From Didymodactylos carnosus (taxonomy: Eukaryota; Rotifera; Eurotatoria; Philodinida; Philodinidae), in the NCBI GenBank assembly GCA_905250885.1, contig CAJNOQ010000206.1:1-63484 (forward strand): a DNA stretch of 63,484 bases. The letters run 5' to 3'. Below, piece by piece: positions 1 through 13,139 of the stretch. Below the pieces are notes generated by a model. The model was given only the letters and a program-made list of their open reading frames with translations, searched no databases and was not told the origin of the DNA. A program made the translations under genes and the position numbers. Every line of letters starts with the position of its first letter. Position 1 is the stretch's first letter.

Positions 1-2262
1 TTATAGCGTTATACACGCTGATAGCTCTTTTGTGGAGATATCTGATTATATCGATGACCCACCGATGCATCCAAATAAATCGTAAGTCATCCGCACAGCG
101 AAGCGTGACAACGAATCCGATAATTTTCCTACTGCGATAGTACCCGCCGAATAAAACATGGTTTCGAGATATTTTCTACTTTTATCTCGTTACACAAAAG
201 TCCGAATACTCTGAGCTAGTTCTTTCTTTATTTTTAAAACATTTCAACTTCAGTTAATGGTTTTTAAAGTGAAGAGATGAAAATTTTAAATTATTATAAT
301 AATTAAACATGAAAAAGATCTGTGTACTTTTTTGAAGGAAAACGCATGACACAGGGGCTCAGCTTTGGTCAAGGATGATAAATGTAGCTTGCGCTCTCAA
401 TTCCATGCTGATAATCTGAAATTTTTCTGAGGTTATTTGTTGGTTCTGTTTAGAACACAATATTATGCATTATCATAGTCAACTTAGCATATAAACAGCG
501 AATCTATAGAAAAGTTCATTTCTTTTTTATCTTCGTTTTAACATAGATTTGAAGGTCATTATAGCGGTTAAGATACACCAGATAGTTAGTGAGTCATGAA
601 ATGTGTTGTTACTTTCGTTATTATGGCGTACGTTTTTCGTGGTAGAGTACGGGAAATTAATTTATTTCGACGAAATATTATATCACAAGGTTTATTAACA
701 AGAACGTATGTAAGCTTACAACACTTAAACTACATTTTGATTATATAAATCATTAGTATTTACCATGTCTTGTTACATTTTGAAAGATAATGTTTCGAGA
801 ATAAAACAAATATGTAAACTTATTTTAATCTTTTTCTTTGCGTCAACAAATATTATGATATTATTTCATTAAAATTGAGTTGTTTCATGCATCGTGTAGT
901 GTATCCAGTATCATAATAACGAAAAGAGCTTTTGTTACAGGATATTTACATGGGACTTCGACTACTTTATGTACAACCATTTTTGTAAACTCTGAAGCCC
1001 ATTTGAAATAAAAACCCATTAAATTCTGATAAAAAATATTACCTTGAAAATATTCAGAATGCCAGCATAGAGTTGGAAGCGCGGGCGACATTTATCATTT
1101 TTGACCGAAGTCGGACCCCTGTGTTATGCGTTTTCCTCCAGAAGTATCCATACTGAAGAGCTGATATTTTTAGCAAATATTCTGCTAGTTTATACTATTC
1201 AACTGATATAAACAAGAAAGCGTCAATGAGCTAGCTTCACCGTGCGATTCAAACTTTGGACCGCCATTTAACATTAAAACTATTCTTACATTATTTAATT
1301 TAATACTTTAGTTAAGTTTTATATTGATTTGCCGCTGATCTGAATTACAAGGTACAATCCATGTCGGGGGAAACAGTTTATCACGATAAAAGCTCATATA
1401 ATGTTATATCCATATACGGATGAGTCACTGAAATATCTCTCTAAATTGTTTTTTGTAATAATTGTACTAAGTCCTTATTGGGATTATATTTATATCTCAA
1501 TCCAGGTCGATAAAATCTTATGACTATATATTGAGATATAACTTGTATCACGATAAACATCAATCTTGTTCTGATAGTAAATGATTTAGGGCTGCAATGC
1601 GATATTTATTTTATCGCGTTCCACAGAGACATTCTTTTATTGAGATAAGTAAGGGCTTTATCGAGATAATATTTCTGTCTCCACAGACCGTAAGAAAATT
1701 TAAGAAAAACGTGCCAGGATACGCGCTTTCCTTGCGATAGACACAAACCTTATCTCGCTGGTACGCACATCTCAATATATCAAGTACCCGGATATATCGA
1801 GATATTAAAATTATCACAATAAAGAGGGCGTTGATCGTGATAGTGTTGATTTTTTTCACCAGTATCGTGTTATATCTCCCGATAGTTGCTTGAAAAGTCC
1901 TCATGGGTACTTGAGTTATTTAAATCGTTCAATAGAAAATTATTTCTTTATTACAAACATATAACGTACATTATTATTTTATTTTCTTTGTAAACACATA
2001 TAAAGCTAGAGCTATACAAAAATAATGCTAATTTCAACAAGTAGAGATTGCATACATGACTAATATTATCTGACACAGTGAGAGGAAAAATGAGCAAAAC
2101 AAAATAAATTTTCATTTTCAAATTATAAAACCTAGATCAAGATAGAAAAAAAGAAACGAAAAAAATTCTAATTTAGACAATAGAAGAGAAAAATCGTAAA
2201 AAAATACACACAAAGACAAAATAGTTAGTTGTTTTTGAATTTATTCAAATAATAAATCAATT
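1..2262. other. Gene-free flank downstream of TOP2
   Basis: I find no convincing exon here. Short ORFs on either strand have no recognisable motifs and no splice-site support. The stretch holds a long-inverted-repeat element (about 336-1137) and an AT-rich block at about 1378-1840 in which degenerate copies of a TATCRCGATA/TATCGAGATA-like word recur. Both are listed separately. The last part, 1900-2262, is plain AT-rich sequence that probably holds the TOP2 3' UTR and polyadenylation region. Confidence 0.5.
336..1137. mobile_element. Element with about 110-bp terminal inverted repeats
   Basis: The segment starting GGAAAACGCATGACACAGGG (left, about 338-450) recurs in inverted orientation at the right end, finishing near 1137 (CCCTGTGTTATGCGTTTTCC). 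Similarity continues inward through ATGATAAATGT and CTATGCTG-like blocks for about 110 bp per arm, with scattered mismatches. The roughly 580-bp centre has no recognisable transposase. I could not find a clear target-site duplication, so the superfamily is open. It is most likely a non-autonomous DNA transposon copy that has been diverging for some time. Confidence 0.6.
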
Positions 2263-5200
2263 CTAATTTTCAAAATCATTTTCACTATCATCAGCGATTG
2301 TATAAACCTTTTTTGCACCAGCTCGTCGAGGCTAAAAAAAAATAAAATCCGAAATCCATTTGTGCACCAGAGAATAGAGAATCGAATATTTTAGCTTATC
2401 TGACTTAGTCAGAATTTCATGAATGGATATAGCCTTGACTGATCGGTCACTTTTCTAATTGTGCCGTCCTTTCTTAATTCTTGCAGCAAGAAAAAATATA
2501 TCTTACCTTTTTTGACTCCGACGAGAATGAATCATCGAGATCGACGACTTCATTGTCACTTTCATCTTTAATCATCTACAATATACAAATAGATTAAGCT
2601 CTATCAAGAAGCACACACAAATACAAATACATACTGCTTTTGTTCGTTTAACTGTTGGCTTTATTGTTTTCATATCACTTCCTTCTTTCTGAATTCCATT
2701 TGTTTCTTTTTTTATCTAAAAGGAAACAAACACATCACTAAATACTACAATACGTGAGATATAGAAAACATACATGTGTTTTCTTTGCCTTTTCTACAAC
2801 ATTTAATTGATTCGACGACATTAAAACATTAAATGCATTCGGTTTGCTTGGTGACTAAAAAGAAGGAAGACAGCTACAACTGATACACAATTGTAGTTTC
2901 ATTCGTGACTTACACTTTTTTTGGCAATTGTACCATTTGATGACGCTGGAATACAAGAAAATAATTGTCAAATTTAGAGTGAAAAAATAATGATTTGTAT
3001 AGACAACTTTATTTTTGTCCATGCCTATGCACAGAATTTTCACAAAAATTTTCAGTTTTTTATATGCAACCGTGGAGAGACCTCTAAGGAAAAAAAGTCT
3101 TTTTAAAAACTATTTACTTGTAGCTGGTTTTGGTTTTGCTAATTTTTTGGCTTTTGGTTTTTCGTAATCACTATCCTCACTGGGTAGATATTTAACATCA
3201 TCATCTTCACCATCTGTATCCATTCCATTGGGTTTTTGTTCTGAATCATCACTATCATCAGCACCTTTATATTTTTGAACTTTTTCTTTCACTACTCGTT
3301 TTGGATTTGATTTTAATATTATATCTTTACTCATATACGACTCGATTGTTGGTTGACTTTTGCCAGATTCATTTCCACCACTAAATTCAGTGTTACTATT
3401 AATAATATTTTCAACGGGACTTTCTTTTTCTTTAGCTATTTTCTTTCCTGAAAAATCAAGAAAAAAGTTACTAAATACAATAATCTAATTGATTCATCAT
3501 ATGACGTACCATCACTAGTCACTGCACCTTTAACTCTCTTTTTCTTGGCTTCTGGGATTAAACTTGCCAACTGATCACCTGTAATACCCTCTTGGATAAG
3601 AAAATCAATGATTTTTTGTTTATCTGTAACTTTTTCCTAAAAATAAAACAAATTAATTATTATTTATAGAGTATTTGTTCACTACTAATAGAATTCAATA
3701 GAAAAATGATTTTATCCCATAACTCACTTCTCTTTTTCGTTTCTTTTGTTCATCTTCCGATTTTTTCAGCAAATTTGGATCAATGACAGGTGCTATTTTT
3801 TGTCCATGTGGTGCCGGTTTTGTTTCTTGTCGTTCTGGTTTTTGTTTTTTTGATGCGGGTCCACCCACTTTTTTTGTAGTATAATGTGCCACATCAGTCA
3901 TTTCATCTGCTTTTTCTTTAGTCATTTGTTTTTTGTATTCATTTTCAAAATTATCCAAATCATCTTCATATAAATCTTCCGGTGTTTTACTTTTCAACGC
4001 TTCTAATGTATCATGTTTTGCTTTTTGTTCTCTCAATATATCGTCACGTTTTTCTTTTGTCAAATTTCTCAATGACATATTAATAAGATAATCATAGTAT
4101 GTTGTATCAACACGCTCTCTGACTGCCACTGTGCCAGTCGTTGGCTGATTTTGATTACCAGATCCATCATCATCATCATCATTTTCTTCCTCATCTTGTT
4201 TCTGTTGCATATCGTCTAACGCATCATCACTATTTGAAGATGACGATGTTGCTTGTTGAATATCAACACTAAATTTTTTCTTAGATTCTTCACGCCATAC
4301 TTTCTCTGGATCACGATCATATTTTCGTTCAATTAACATTTCCACAACTTTTGATATTTTTTTATTTTCAACAGCAACAACACCTTCAATTTTCTCTTTG
4401 ATGAATCGTGCAACATTATCTAATTTCAGACATATTGCTTGTAATGAACCGACCATATATTCTTTACGTCTCACATACATATATAAACGAGTAGTAAAAA
4501 ACTCTTCACATATTTCCTCGACATTATTGTACAAACGCAGTACATTATTATGATCGAATAATACCTGAAGAATAATAAATACTGCAGTAGAGAGCAGAGA
4601 GAGAGAGAAGAGATGTTTTCAGTGCATAGGTGGTAACAGTCGTCGACTTTCTATTGGAAAACGTGTTCTAAATTTGTTTTTCTCTATACGACATCTATTA
4701 GTCAATTTGAATGATTTTTGTAATTTGAACACTTTGTGTAATCCTTGTTGAATATAATCGGCCAATGCTTGTGGAGTCATTTTAACAACAAAACGTACAG
4801 TTGTATCCGTATGATATTCTTTATAATCAAGAATTAGCGGTGGTGTGCCATCTTTTGGACTTAACATTTGTTCTAATGTGGCTTCTTTATATGTTTGTGT
4901 CCATATGCCAACTGGTAAATCGGTTATTTCAATTGTTTGATCATCTAATTTTGCACAAACACCATTAATAACACCACGTGTACGATCATTATCCAACAAT
5001 TTAGTTTCACCAGTAAAATTTTTAAATGATGGTATCAATTCTTTTAATGTTATTGTGTCTGGATAATTTGAAGTAATACCACGACGTTCTTTTTCCTGGC
5101 GAATATAGTAACGCATATTATTCGCCAATATCATTGGATCATAATTCAGAACGTCTGTTGAATATCCTGTTCCCACACCAGTGGCTCCTAAAATAAATAG

Positions 5201-8200
5201 ATTAAAATAAGTAGTCATTAACGTAACTATAGATCTTTCATTACTTACCATTGACTAAGACCATTGGTATAAGTGGACAATACCATTCCGGTTCAATTCT
5301 CATACCATCTTCATTCAAATAGGTCAATAGTGCTTCATCATTTTTATTAAATAATGCAAGTGCCAATGAACTAAAAACAAAAAGAGAACGTGTATTCAGC
5401 AGCACAAGAACTATTACATCGTTATTACATTGATTTTTTAAACGTGAAGAATTTATAAACACAAGATCAGTAGTAAGACTTTCAAATTCTTTGAGTACAT
5501 ACTATCACTTTAACTTTCAATACATACCTTAATTTTGTAAAAATATAACGTGCACTGGCTGCATCATCACCACCATTAATACGTGTTCCAAACTGACCAG
5601 CTGGTACAAGTAAATTAATATTATTTGCACCCACAAAATTTTGTGCTAGACCAACAATTGTTTTTGTCAATGATATTTCACCATGATGATAGGCAGAATA
5701 TTCAGCAACTTTCCCACCTAATTGTGCTACTTTAATTTCACGAATGATATTTTTTGTAAAACAAACGTACATTATTTTTCGTTGACCTGGTTTAAAACCA
5801 TCCTAAAAGAACAAGAAAACGTTTGCTCGTTTCCTAAGATATTTATTTCGGGAGTAGTACATGGAAGCTCGAACTTGAAAATCTTCTGGCAGACTTTAAT
5901 TAGGCATAGATTAGAGTTGTACTTAGAAAATAATGAGTTTTGTCGTCTCCAATGCCTTATACCCACCATAATATTTGGTATTGCTCGTTCAGTATTCGAT
6001 TTTGAAAACAATATTAATTCTTTATTGACGAAATCCGTGTAATTGATTTGTTTTGTATTTTTTTTATATAAATAATCAATTGGTAAATTTTGTTCACGAC
6101 GATTTTTTAAATCTTCTGAATGCCATTTTATCCAATCTTTTCGATCATCAGCCAACGTTCCATTAAATGCCAAATGAATTGCCAAATCATCTTTGGTACC
6201 CAAATATTTGAGTACAATACGATGACGGTCCATAGTGGAAAAATATTCTTTTGCTTCTTTTGCGGTTGATGTACCAAGACCTGAACAACGAACAATAAGT
6301 TCGAATATAAATTTTAATCGTTTAAAAAATCTATTACCTTTGTAGTATTTCATTTTATATTTGGCCCAATCTTTTGTTTTCTCTTGCCATTCTTCAAATT
6401 CAGGCATGGAATAAAATGGAATTTCTGTTTTACCTTTTGTCACCTGAAATAGAAAATGAAGAGCATAACATAAAGTGATTTTGTGTAAACTGAATTGAAT
6501 GGCTGTTGGAAAATCGAACGACAACAATCGAAAACGAATAAAATTTTATCAAAACGTTGCTTCATGCAGAGCAAACGTAAAAATTGTAGCATTTCGACAT
6601 TTATATCTGTCTCACTCATCCGACTCAATCCGAATAGATTTTGTTTTGCTATTGCTGGAATGATTTGCTCGTCTTTATAATTTTCCCGCAAACGAAAAGA
6701 TCAACTAAACAGTTTTTTTTCACCAAATATTTCTTCTTGACACAATAAACACTCGATGCTCTCGTTTTCAAGACGATATTTTTTCTTCATTTACCTTTAA
6801 AATTGGTGTAATAAATACTTCAATGAAATCATGTTTTAATAAATTTGGCCAATTATAATGAATAAAATTAATCACTAATCCTTTAATATGACTTCCATCA
6901 AAATCTTGATCAGCCATAATCATTAATTTACCATAACGCAATTTATTTAAATCAGCTTTTGTTTCATATGTTTCTTTGTAGTTGAGACCAAGTATTTTAC
7001 ATAATTGTGTTATTTCATTATTATCAGTAACTTTTTTATTTGCTGCTTCACGAACGTTTAACATTTTACCACGTAATGGATAACAACCATATCGATCTCG
7101 TCCTACAAGAAAAAAGTATTATATAAGATTTATCCTTCACAAATCTATAAACCTTCTATTACATACCAATAACACCAAGGCCAGCTACTGCCAATGCTTT
7201 AGCTGAATCTCCTTCTGTAACGATCAATGTACAATAAATCGAATTTTTTGTTCCAGCATCATTGGCATCATCTAATTTTGGTATACCTTTTAATTTTGAT
7301 GTTTTTGAACCACTTTGTTTATTTAGTTTTGCTGTTTGTTTATTTTCTAACCAATCAATAACTTGTTCAATAATACCACATTTTTTTACAACATCTTTGA
7401 TAAAGGCTTCATCATCTTTAATCTCACATTTCGAACCAAAATGTGATTTTGTTGTTGATAATTGTTTTTTAGCTTGTGAATCAAATTCTGGATTTTCAAT
7501 TAAACAATTAACAAATAAAAATAAATGTTTTTTAACTTCAGCTGGTTTTAATTCACTGGCTTGTTTATTCTTCTTTTTAATTGCTTCAACTATTTTTGGT
7601 GCTATTTGTTCACTAATATAATCAACATGTTTTCCACCATCGGATGTTAATATACTATTAACAAAGCTAACTTGTTGTTGACCAGATGAATATTGTTCAT
7701 TTTTAACAACACCAATTTCCCATCGATCATTAAACTTTTTATGAACAATTTGATTTGGTTCGCAATCAACATATAACTGAATATAATCTTTTAGTGATTT
7801 TATCTATGGAAAAAACAAGATAATAGAATTTTCATTGCAAACTCGTATTCTATAAAATACCCTTTTTCTTTTAGAGATCATATCTTTTGATGATTCCTGC
7901 TTATATTCTCTACTGCCAGTCAGAGTGGTAGAATATGCCTGGAACAACCTTCTCGAGTAAACATAAACAATGTGAAAATATCCGCGAGAACACACTGATA
8001 TACTGAATTAGTGACTTTAGAAGGTTCGTCAGATTTTGTGCGAGTTATTCAAAGCAGTATGAGCCATATTTTCCACTAGCAGAAAATGAGAAAAAATTTG
8101 TTTCAGAGATAGTATGCCTTTGTGGTACAAATTCTGAAATAATTGCTTTTTCGTGTACTGATCCTATCGACGGGTACTTTTTGAATTTGTCTACCAAAAT

Positions 8201-9804
8201 ATTTTCTGATGATTCCTGGAAGTATCAGACATCCATTTTTTTATTAAATCGACATTTTTGTGCACTAATTTTAAAGCAACTATAGATAAGGGACGGTCTC
8301 TGCTGAGTTTTTCTTGAAATATAGCCGATTATGGGTAGTTTTCCATGTTGATCACGAGTTTCATCTCCGTTTCTTCTGCAAGACCTCTCTTGAATGGATT
8401 CCTGAAGCACGAATCTTCAGAGATTCAGGACAAACTTTCACATAGGCCAACTCCGATACAAACAGATTATAGAACATATCGAGTTATTGATGCTGGCAAC
8501 CTCGTACATATAAACAGTAAGTTAAACAGTTATTTCCTTATAAATCTTCGACTTTTTGTATACTCAATACTTTTGTATACTCATTCTCACGGATATCAGA
8601 CTCATGATCAGCATCAAAAACTATCCATAACTAGCTATATTTTTATAATCAGCAACTACTCACAGCGACCGAAGAAAAGATATTGTCTCGGAATGTTTAG
8701 CATTGGAAGAATATCGTACTTTTCTCATGTTATTCAATAACTGTACGTGTTTACCGAACTTACCGCTAACTTTTTCCCATTGAGTGTAACTTTTACGTTC
8801 GTGGATACAGCAACATCGTAAGCGCGACGTTTGAATAATGAAATCATATCATCGTCTAATTTATCCATACCAAATCGTTTTAAATCGGGATAAAATGTGA
8901 TTCTTGTATATTCTTTGGCATTTTCACCAGTTTTTGTGATTTGTGCATCTTCTGGTGAACGCATATTATTTGTCCAAACCTAAGCAGGAAGGAAGCTTTA
9001 CTTGACGCAAGAAAACATTATCCCATCGTCGTCTCTCATACCTGCTTGAATGTTTTTCCAAATTCTTTAGATGATGTTTCAACGATAAATTTCGAACTAA
9101 ATATATTTGTTACTTTTGCACCATAGCCATTTCGACCACCTGAAGAAAAAACAAAAGTGCTATAAAACGTTAGTAACTTGCAGCATAATCTTCCTACCAG
9201 TGATTCGTTTTTTATCGTCATTAAAATTATCTGATGTTAATAATTGACCAAATATTAATGTTGGAATATAAATCGTTTCGTCTTTCGCCCATTTTCGGAC
9301 TGGAACGCCTTTGCCGTCATTACAAATCTTAATCTCATTTTTCTCACTGCGAAAAAAACAACACATTTTTTAAAAAGAGACAAAAGTGGAAGAACAAATA
9401 ATTACCCATTAATATGAATATCGATTGAGGACATGCCTGTCGGATCACGTTGTTTATTATCAGCAGCATTGACTAGAAAATAAAAATGAATTAAAACTCA
9501 GTTAACGTCACTAGACACAGCAGCAATGTACCTAATATTTCATCAAATATTTTGTATAAACCGGGTACATATGTTACTTCTTTTTTAATGATTTTAACTT
9601 CTTCCCCACTGTCATCGACTATCCACATATCCTAGAAAAAATCAACATCGACTTCTGTTTTTCACCAACAAAAACACTTCTTACCTCTGTAGTTGGTTTT
9701 GTAGAGCCAATATATGTTTCTGGACGTTTCAGAATATGATCCAATTGTTCCAATAGCTGATACGTCTCATCTTCAGCTTTTGTGGTCATAGACTTATTAG
9801 CCAT
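2263..9804 (-). CDS. TOP2: DNA topoisomerase II (21 exons)
   Basis: ATP-dependent nuclear enzyme that passes one DNA duplex through a transient break in another, needed for chromosome segregation. Exons (high to low): 9804-9685, 9631-9532, 9472-9406, 9346-9198, 9139-9042, 8979-8764, 7803-7167, 7102-6795, 6443-6338, 6280-5967, 5802-5528, 5370-5249, 5187-about 4693, about 4581-3728, 3636-3510, 3447-3118, 2945-2914, 2854-2774, 2715-2635, 2575-2507, 2331-2263. Phases agree throughout, giving about 1,549 residues, close to animal TOP2. Visible motifs: ATP-lid GGRNGYGAK (about residue 146), TOPRIM TEGDSAK (about 447) and DQDFDGSH (about 530), and the active-site Tyr in AASARYIFTKL (about 791). The acidic and Lys-rich C-terminal tail is encoded by five mini-exons. 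The start at MANKSM was chosen by family alignment; an in-frame ATG at 9840 is possible. The exon 13/14 junction is the one doubtful splice. Confidence 0.93.
8225..8740. repeat. Imperfect fold-back sequence in TOP2 intron 6
   Basis: TOP2 intron 6 (7804-8763) is about 960 bp, whereas most other introns of this gene are 50-150 bp. Within it, a segment at about 8318-8378 (ATATAGCCGATTATGGGTAG, then TTGATCACGAGTTTCAT) recurs inverted at about 8582-8642 (TCATGATCAGCATC and CTATCCATAACTAGCTATAT). Pairing is imperfect, so this is an old element. A 131-codon open frame on the plus strand (8345-8740) lies across the fold-back and looks accidental. Confidence 0.45.
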
Positions 9805-12800
9805 TTTGGTGTTAATAGCGATTTCAATCCTAAAAGTCAAACAATCAACCTTTGCCTCTAACCCTAAAAAACTTCTAGTAGCTTTCTCGAAAACTGGGAA
9901 ATCCCTAGGAGCTCATTATGGATTCAAACAAGGGGGGAAATGTCTGCCAGAGCTTTCTAGAGCCCTTGAAATCCTATACGATGCTTTCCGATACTAAGAA
10001 AGAAAAAAATTGCGCCCCATATGATTCAAGATTGATATCTAATTTTCCAGAAAGTGTAATTCATCTGAGATTGTCTACAAAGTATTCTCGATGCTGGATA
10101 GCTTAAGACGAAATAGAAGCAAATTGTCCGTTTTGTTTTTTCTAGAACGCAAAGCTGTCAAACAAGAAGGCTTAAACGTTCTTGTTCAAAAATATTCTGT
10201 TAGCTGGAAGAAATATCTTACGTTTTGAATGCGTAGCAGTACTTACTAGTAAACACGTTCAAATTGGACAAAGTAATTGATGGACCCAGAGTGCGAGTAG
10301 AATCATTAAAAATAGAAAGAAAATAGATGGATATGTAAAGCAACAGCCACGTCTTAGAAAGCGTTTGTTTCGTTCAAATAAGGACGCCTATTTTCCTCTT
10401 ATATTATACATCGACAGAACGTTATACGTCTGTTTCAATATGCCATTGTTGGTTGGTCTTTTTTTGTCGTCTTTGTATACCTTGTTCGAATAATTCGCCC
10501 AATTAAAAGTGCGTCAGATGCCTCTTGCTTGTGTTGTCGCTGGTAACATGTATGTAAGAGGGATTTCTTCTACTTCACGCTATTTCTCTAAGAAAACTTT
10601 TTACTTTACGCCTATTTAGAACTAGACTTATCTTTTTAGTGGTAAACTGGATACTTTTCACAGCATTGAATTTCAAGCTCAGTTCTAAGTTTTACAAAGT
10701 TAAAAAATTAAATAGCAATTTCAGGTCCATTCGCCAATGTAGCTGTGTTGTTTTTTAACTTTTATACAACTTAGTAGCTCTTCTTTCATGAATGAAAGCT
10801 GAATTCTAGGTCAAGGGGCAGGGAACTTCATAGAACTCTATATTGATAAAATCTTCAAGATTAGCAGAAAGAATTCAAGAATTAGCATCGAGTCTTTTTT
10901 AAATTTCTGAATTTTCTAAAATTGAGAATTAACAGAAAGAATTCAGAAATAAATATCAAGCTTTTTCTTAAATCAAGAATTCGGAAATTAGAATCGCCTT
11001 TTCCTGATTTGAGGAATATTCAAGAATCCAGGAATTCAACAATTGAGAGACATTTTTTCTTTTTTTCAATTCAAAGAATACAAAAATTCAAAAAATAACA
11101 ACCTGAATATGCCTGAATAATCTTGATTATATAGTGGGATCAATCTATGTGTTCGCTAAGAAAAATTTAGCTTGAACGCACAATAAGAATTTTTTTACTC
11201 CTGGAATTCAGCTGTAAAAATGCGAATTCCGATTCGTAATTCCGTTAGGAAGAAAACATCTAAATAAATATTCAAGAAAAAATTTGTAACAGATACTCTG
11301 TGAGAAGTTTCCAGCAGAATTAATCTGGAATTCGAGAATTGTGACTTTCACTTCGTTGTAGTTTGTAGTGCAAGGAGTTTTGAGATCGTTCACAGAAAGT
11401 CCGGAACTGATTCGTCTAAGCGGAACTGTAATTATTGGAATTCCATGGGAATTGGAGAATCCTACTGATTGGCTTAATTCGGAAGGGAGTCAGCCGCTCC
11501 TTGAAAAAGAAATTTTTTGTTGTTTTGCTAGCGAAATTTTCGCATTTCTCCAGCAGACGGCGCCCGCTTTAAAATATTCACTTTCATAGAAATATCTGCT
11601 CCAGTATTTTCCAGTAAACTTGTCGGAAAATTTGACTACACAGAGGTATTTCTGGTAGGTAGCAGCCTGTAGTGTAGACTAGATATTTTATCCAATGTAA
11701 GCTGATTATCAAAATGGCTTTTTTTTATCAAAAAAAAATCAGGTGTCAACAGTGGACTAGATAATACAGATAATCGTGCATTTTGTCGTCTTTTCAATAT
11801 TCTAAATGAGGTTTTCAGTACAAGATTTCGATATTGCGTTTTAGCACCTAGTAGTGATTGAAAGAGAGAGTTTCAGTTTTCGTTCTGAGCATGCGGTTTA
11901 GTTAGTAGAACTCGACTTCATTTATCCGTATCACGCAGGGAAGAAAGATATTGGTGTTTCATGAGGAAAGAGTAGTCCCTACCTTTTAAATTTTTGCTGC
12001 GAAATTTGTGTTTGCACGCTGCTTCAAAAGCCTCGAGACGCCATTAGCTACACGCCTGTTTTTTGTTGTTCGTTAATTAATTTCACAGTTCTGAAAGCAG
12101 GAGCCTCTTTGGTAACCATTTGTGTCATAACTTGAACGGTATCATTTGTTTTCTCTGCTATACTCGTTTTTTTTCAAAAATATTTTGTTTCTTATAGATT
12201 GATACACGAGAAAAACTAGTATACTACAGTTTCACTCTTATTCTATACGTTGGTCAAGTCACTATATGGTTCGCTTGTTTGTGTACGAGTGCCATATCTT
12301 GTTATCATTGTGCGTATGTTGAGAAAAAGAAAGAACGAGACAGTATTTAAAATTTCATGTCTAAAACAAAAAACATCTGCATGGATGGATAATGTCACAG
12401 AAAGCGAGAGAGAGAAAAAAACAGTAAAAACAACCCGCCCAATATTTTGATTCATATTTGAAAAAAGGTGTATGAGCCGTGTGTTGTACAACGAAAGAAC
12501 AGAACAAAAATGAAACATCCTTCAAATAGGGTGACCTCATATTCAAGAAATTTCTTATCATAGCAGTCTGAATAGTCTTGTTATATGTACAAAGAAAATT
12601 TTTTCTTCTTGCGCTCGCGTTTTTTTTTCTTTTTATTCTTCTGTTCTTTTAGTTTTAATCTAAACACAACAGTAAATTCAACACATCATTATTAATTATA
12701 TGAGTCATATAAGATTGAAAGGTAAGACATCACGCAAATACAAATATGAGACATTTTTTTGAAAGATGACAGCTTTAACAAATGACCGACAAGTGACCCT

Positions 12801-12987
12801 CTTCTCCACTTTAATTTATAACAAAAGACAACCGAGAACTACTTGTTTTAATTATTAATATCTACTAATTTATTACTACTAGGTCTTACGATTTACTGAG
12901 AAGAATGACTATTTAATTATTAATAGTCTACTCTTAATCTAATTTTAATATCATTTACGTAAAGTTATTATTATTATTATTATTATT
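9805..12987. other. Intergenic region between divergent TOP2 and Rap1GAP
   Basis: About 3.2 kb between two genes transcribed away from each other, so both promoters should lie here. No exon is supported. Open frames such as 11368-11589 (+) have no recognised motif. The stretch 10800-11110 is rich in degenerate AAGAATTC/GAATTCAAG words and is listed separately. Immediately before the Rap1GAP distal ATG lies a (TTA)n microsatellite (about 12965-12988). Confidence 0.4.
10800..11110. repeat. Degenerate AAGAATTC-rich block
   Basis: Words such as AGAATTCAAGAATT, AGAAAGAATTC, AAGAATTCGG, GGAATTC and CAATTCAAAGAAT recur about every 15-40 bp across roughly 300 bp, separated by T-rich runs. This looks like a decayed minisatellite or a diverged tandem repeat rather than coding sequence; all frames contain stops. 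No flanking inverted repeat was found. Confidence 0.4.
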
Positions 12988-13139
12988 ATGCAAGTATCAC
13001 AAAGTGCAACCGATTTTCGTCAAAATAGTCCAGTATTAATTAGACGACAAAATAATGAAGAACATAGTTCTTTAAAACGATCAAGAACATCTGGACTAAG
13101 AAATTCAATAAGAAGCTTAGCATCTTGCGCTTCAGCAAG
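12988..13139 (+). CDS. Distal alternative first exon of the Rap1GAP locus
   Basis: ATG at 12988 opens a 152-nt frame (MQVSQSATDFRQNSPVLIRR and onward, Ser/Arg-rich, about 50 residues) that ends at a good donor, GCAAG|GTAACAG, in phase 2. The next in-frame acceptor I can pair with it is at 21766 (TTTAG|ACGCGC), giving continuous Arg-Arg-Ala-Lys. The implied intron is about 8.6 kb, far longer than typical here. The exon at 24484 also accepts phase 2. The residues are low-complexity and match no domain I know. Exon status rests on frame, donor and phase agreement only. Confidence 0.5.

Noticed and set aside
7262-7621. 119-codon plus-strand frame
   Set aside because: Antisense shadow of TOP2 exon 7, whose minus-strand reading is conserved TOP2 sequence.
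8345-8740. 131-codon plus-strand open frame in TOP2 intron 6
   Set aside because: Lies across a fold-back repeat on the opposite strand to the gene; no motif and no splice context.
12965-12988. (TTA)n tract before the distal Rap1GAP ATG as a regulatory element
   Set aside because: Similar triplet microsatellites occur in introns here (for example about 25573-25604), so position alone is not evidence.
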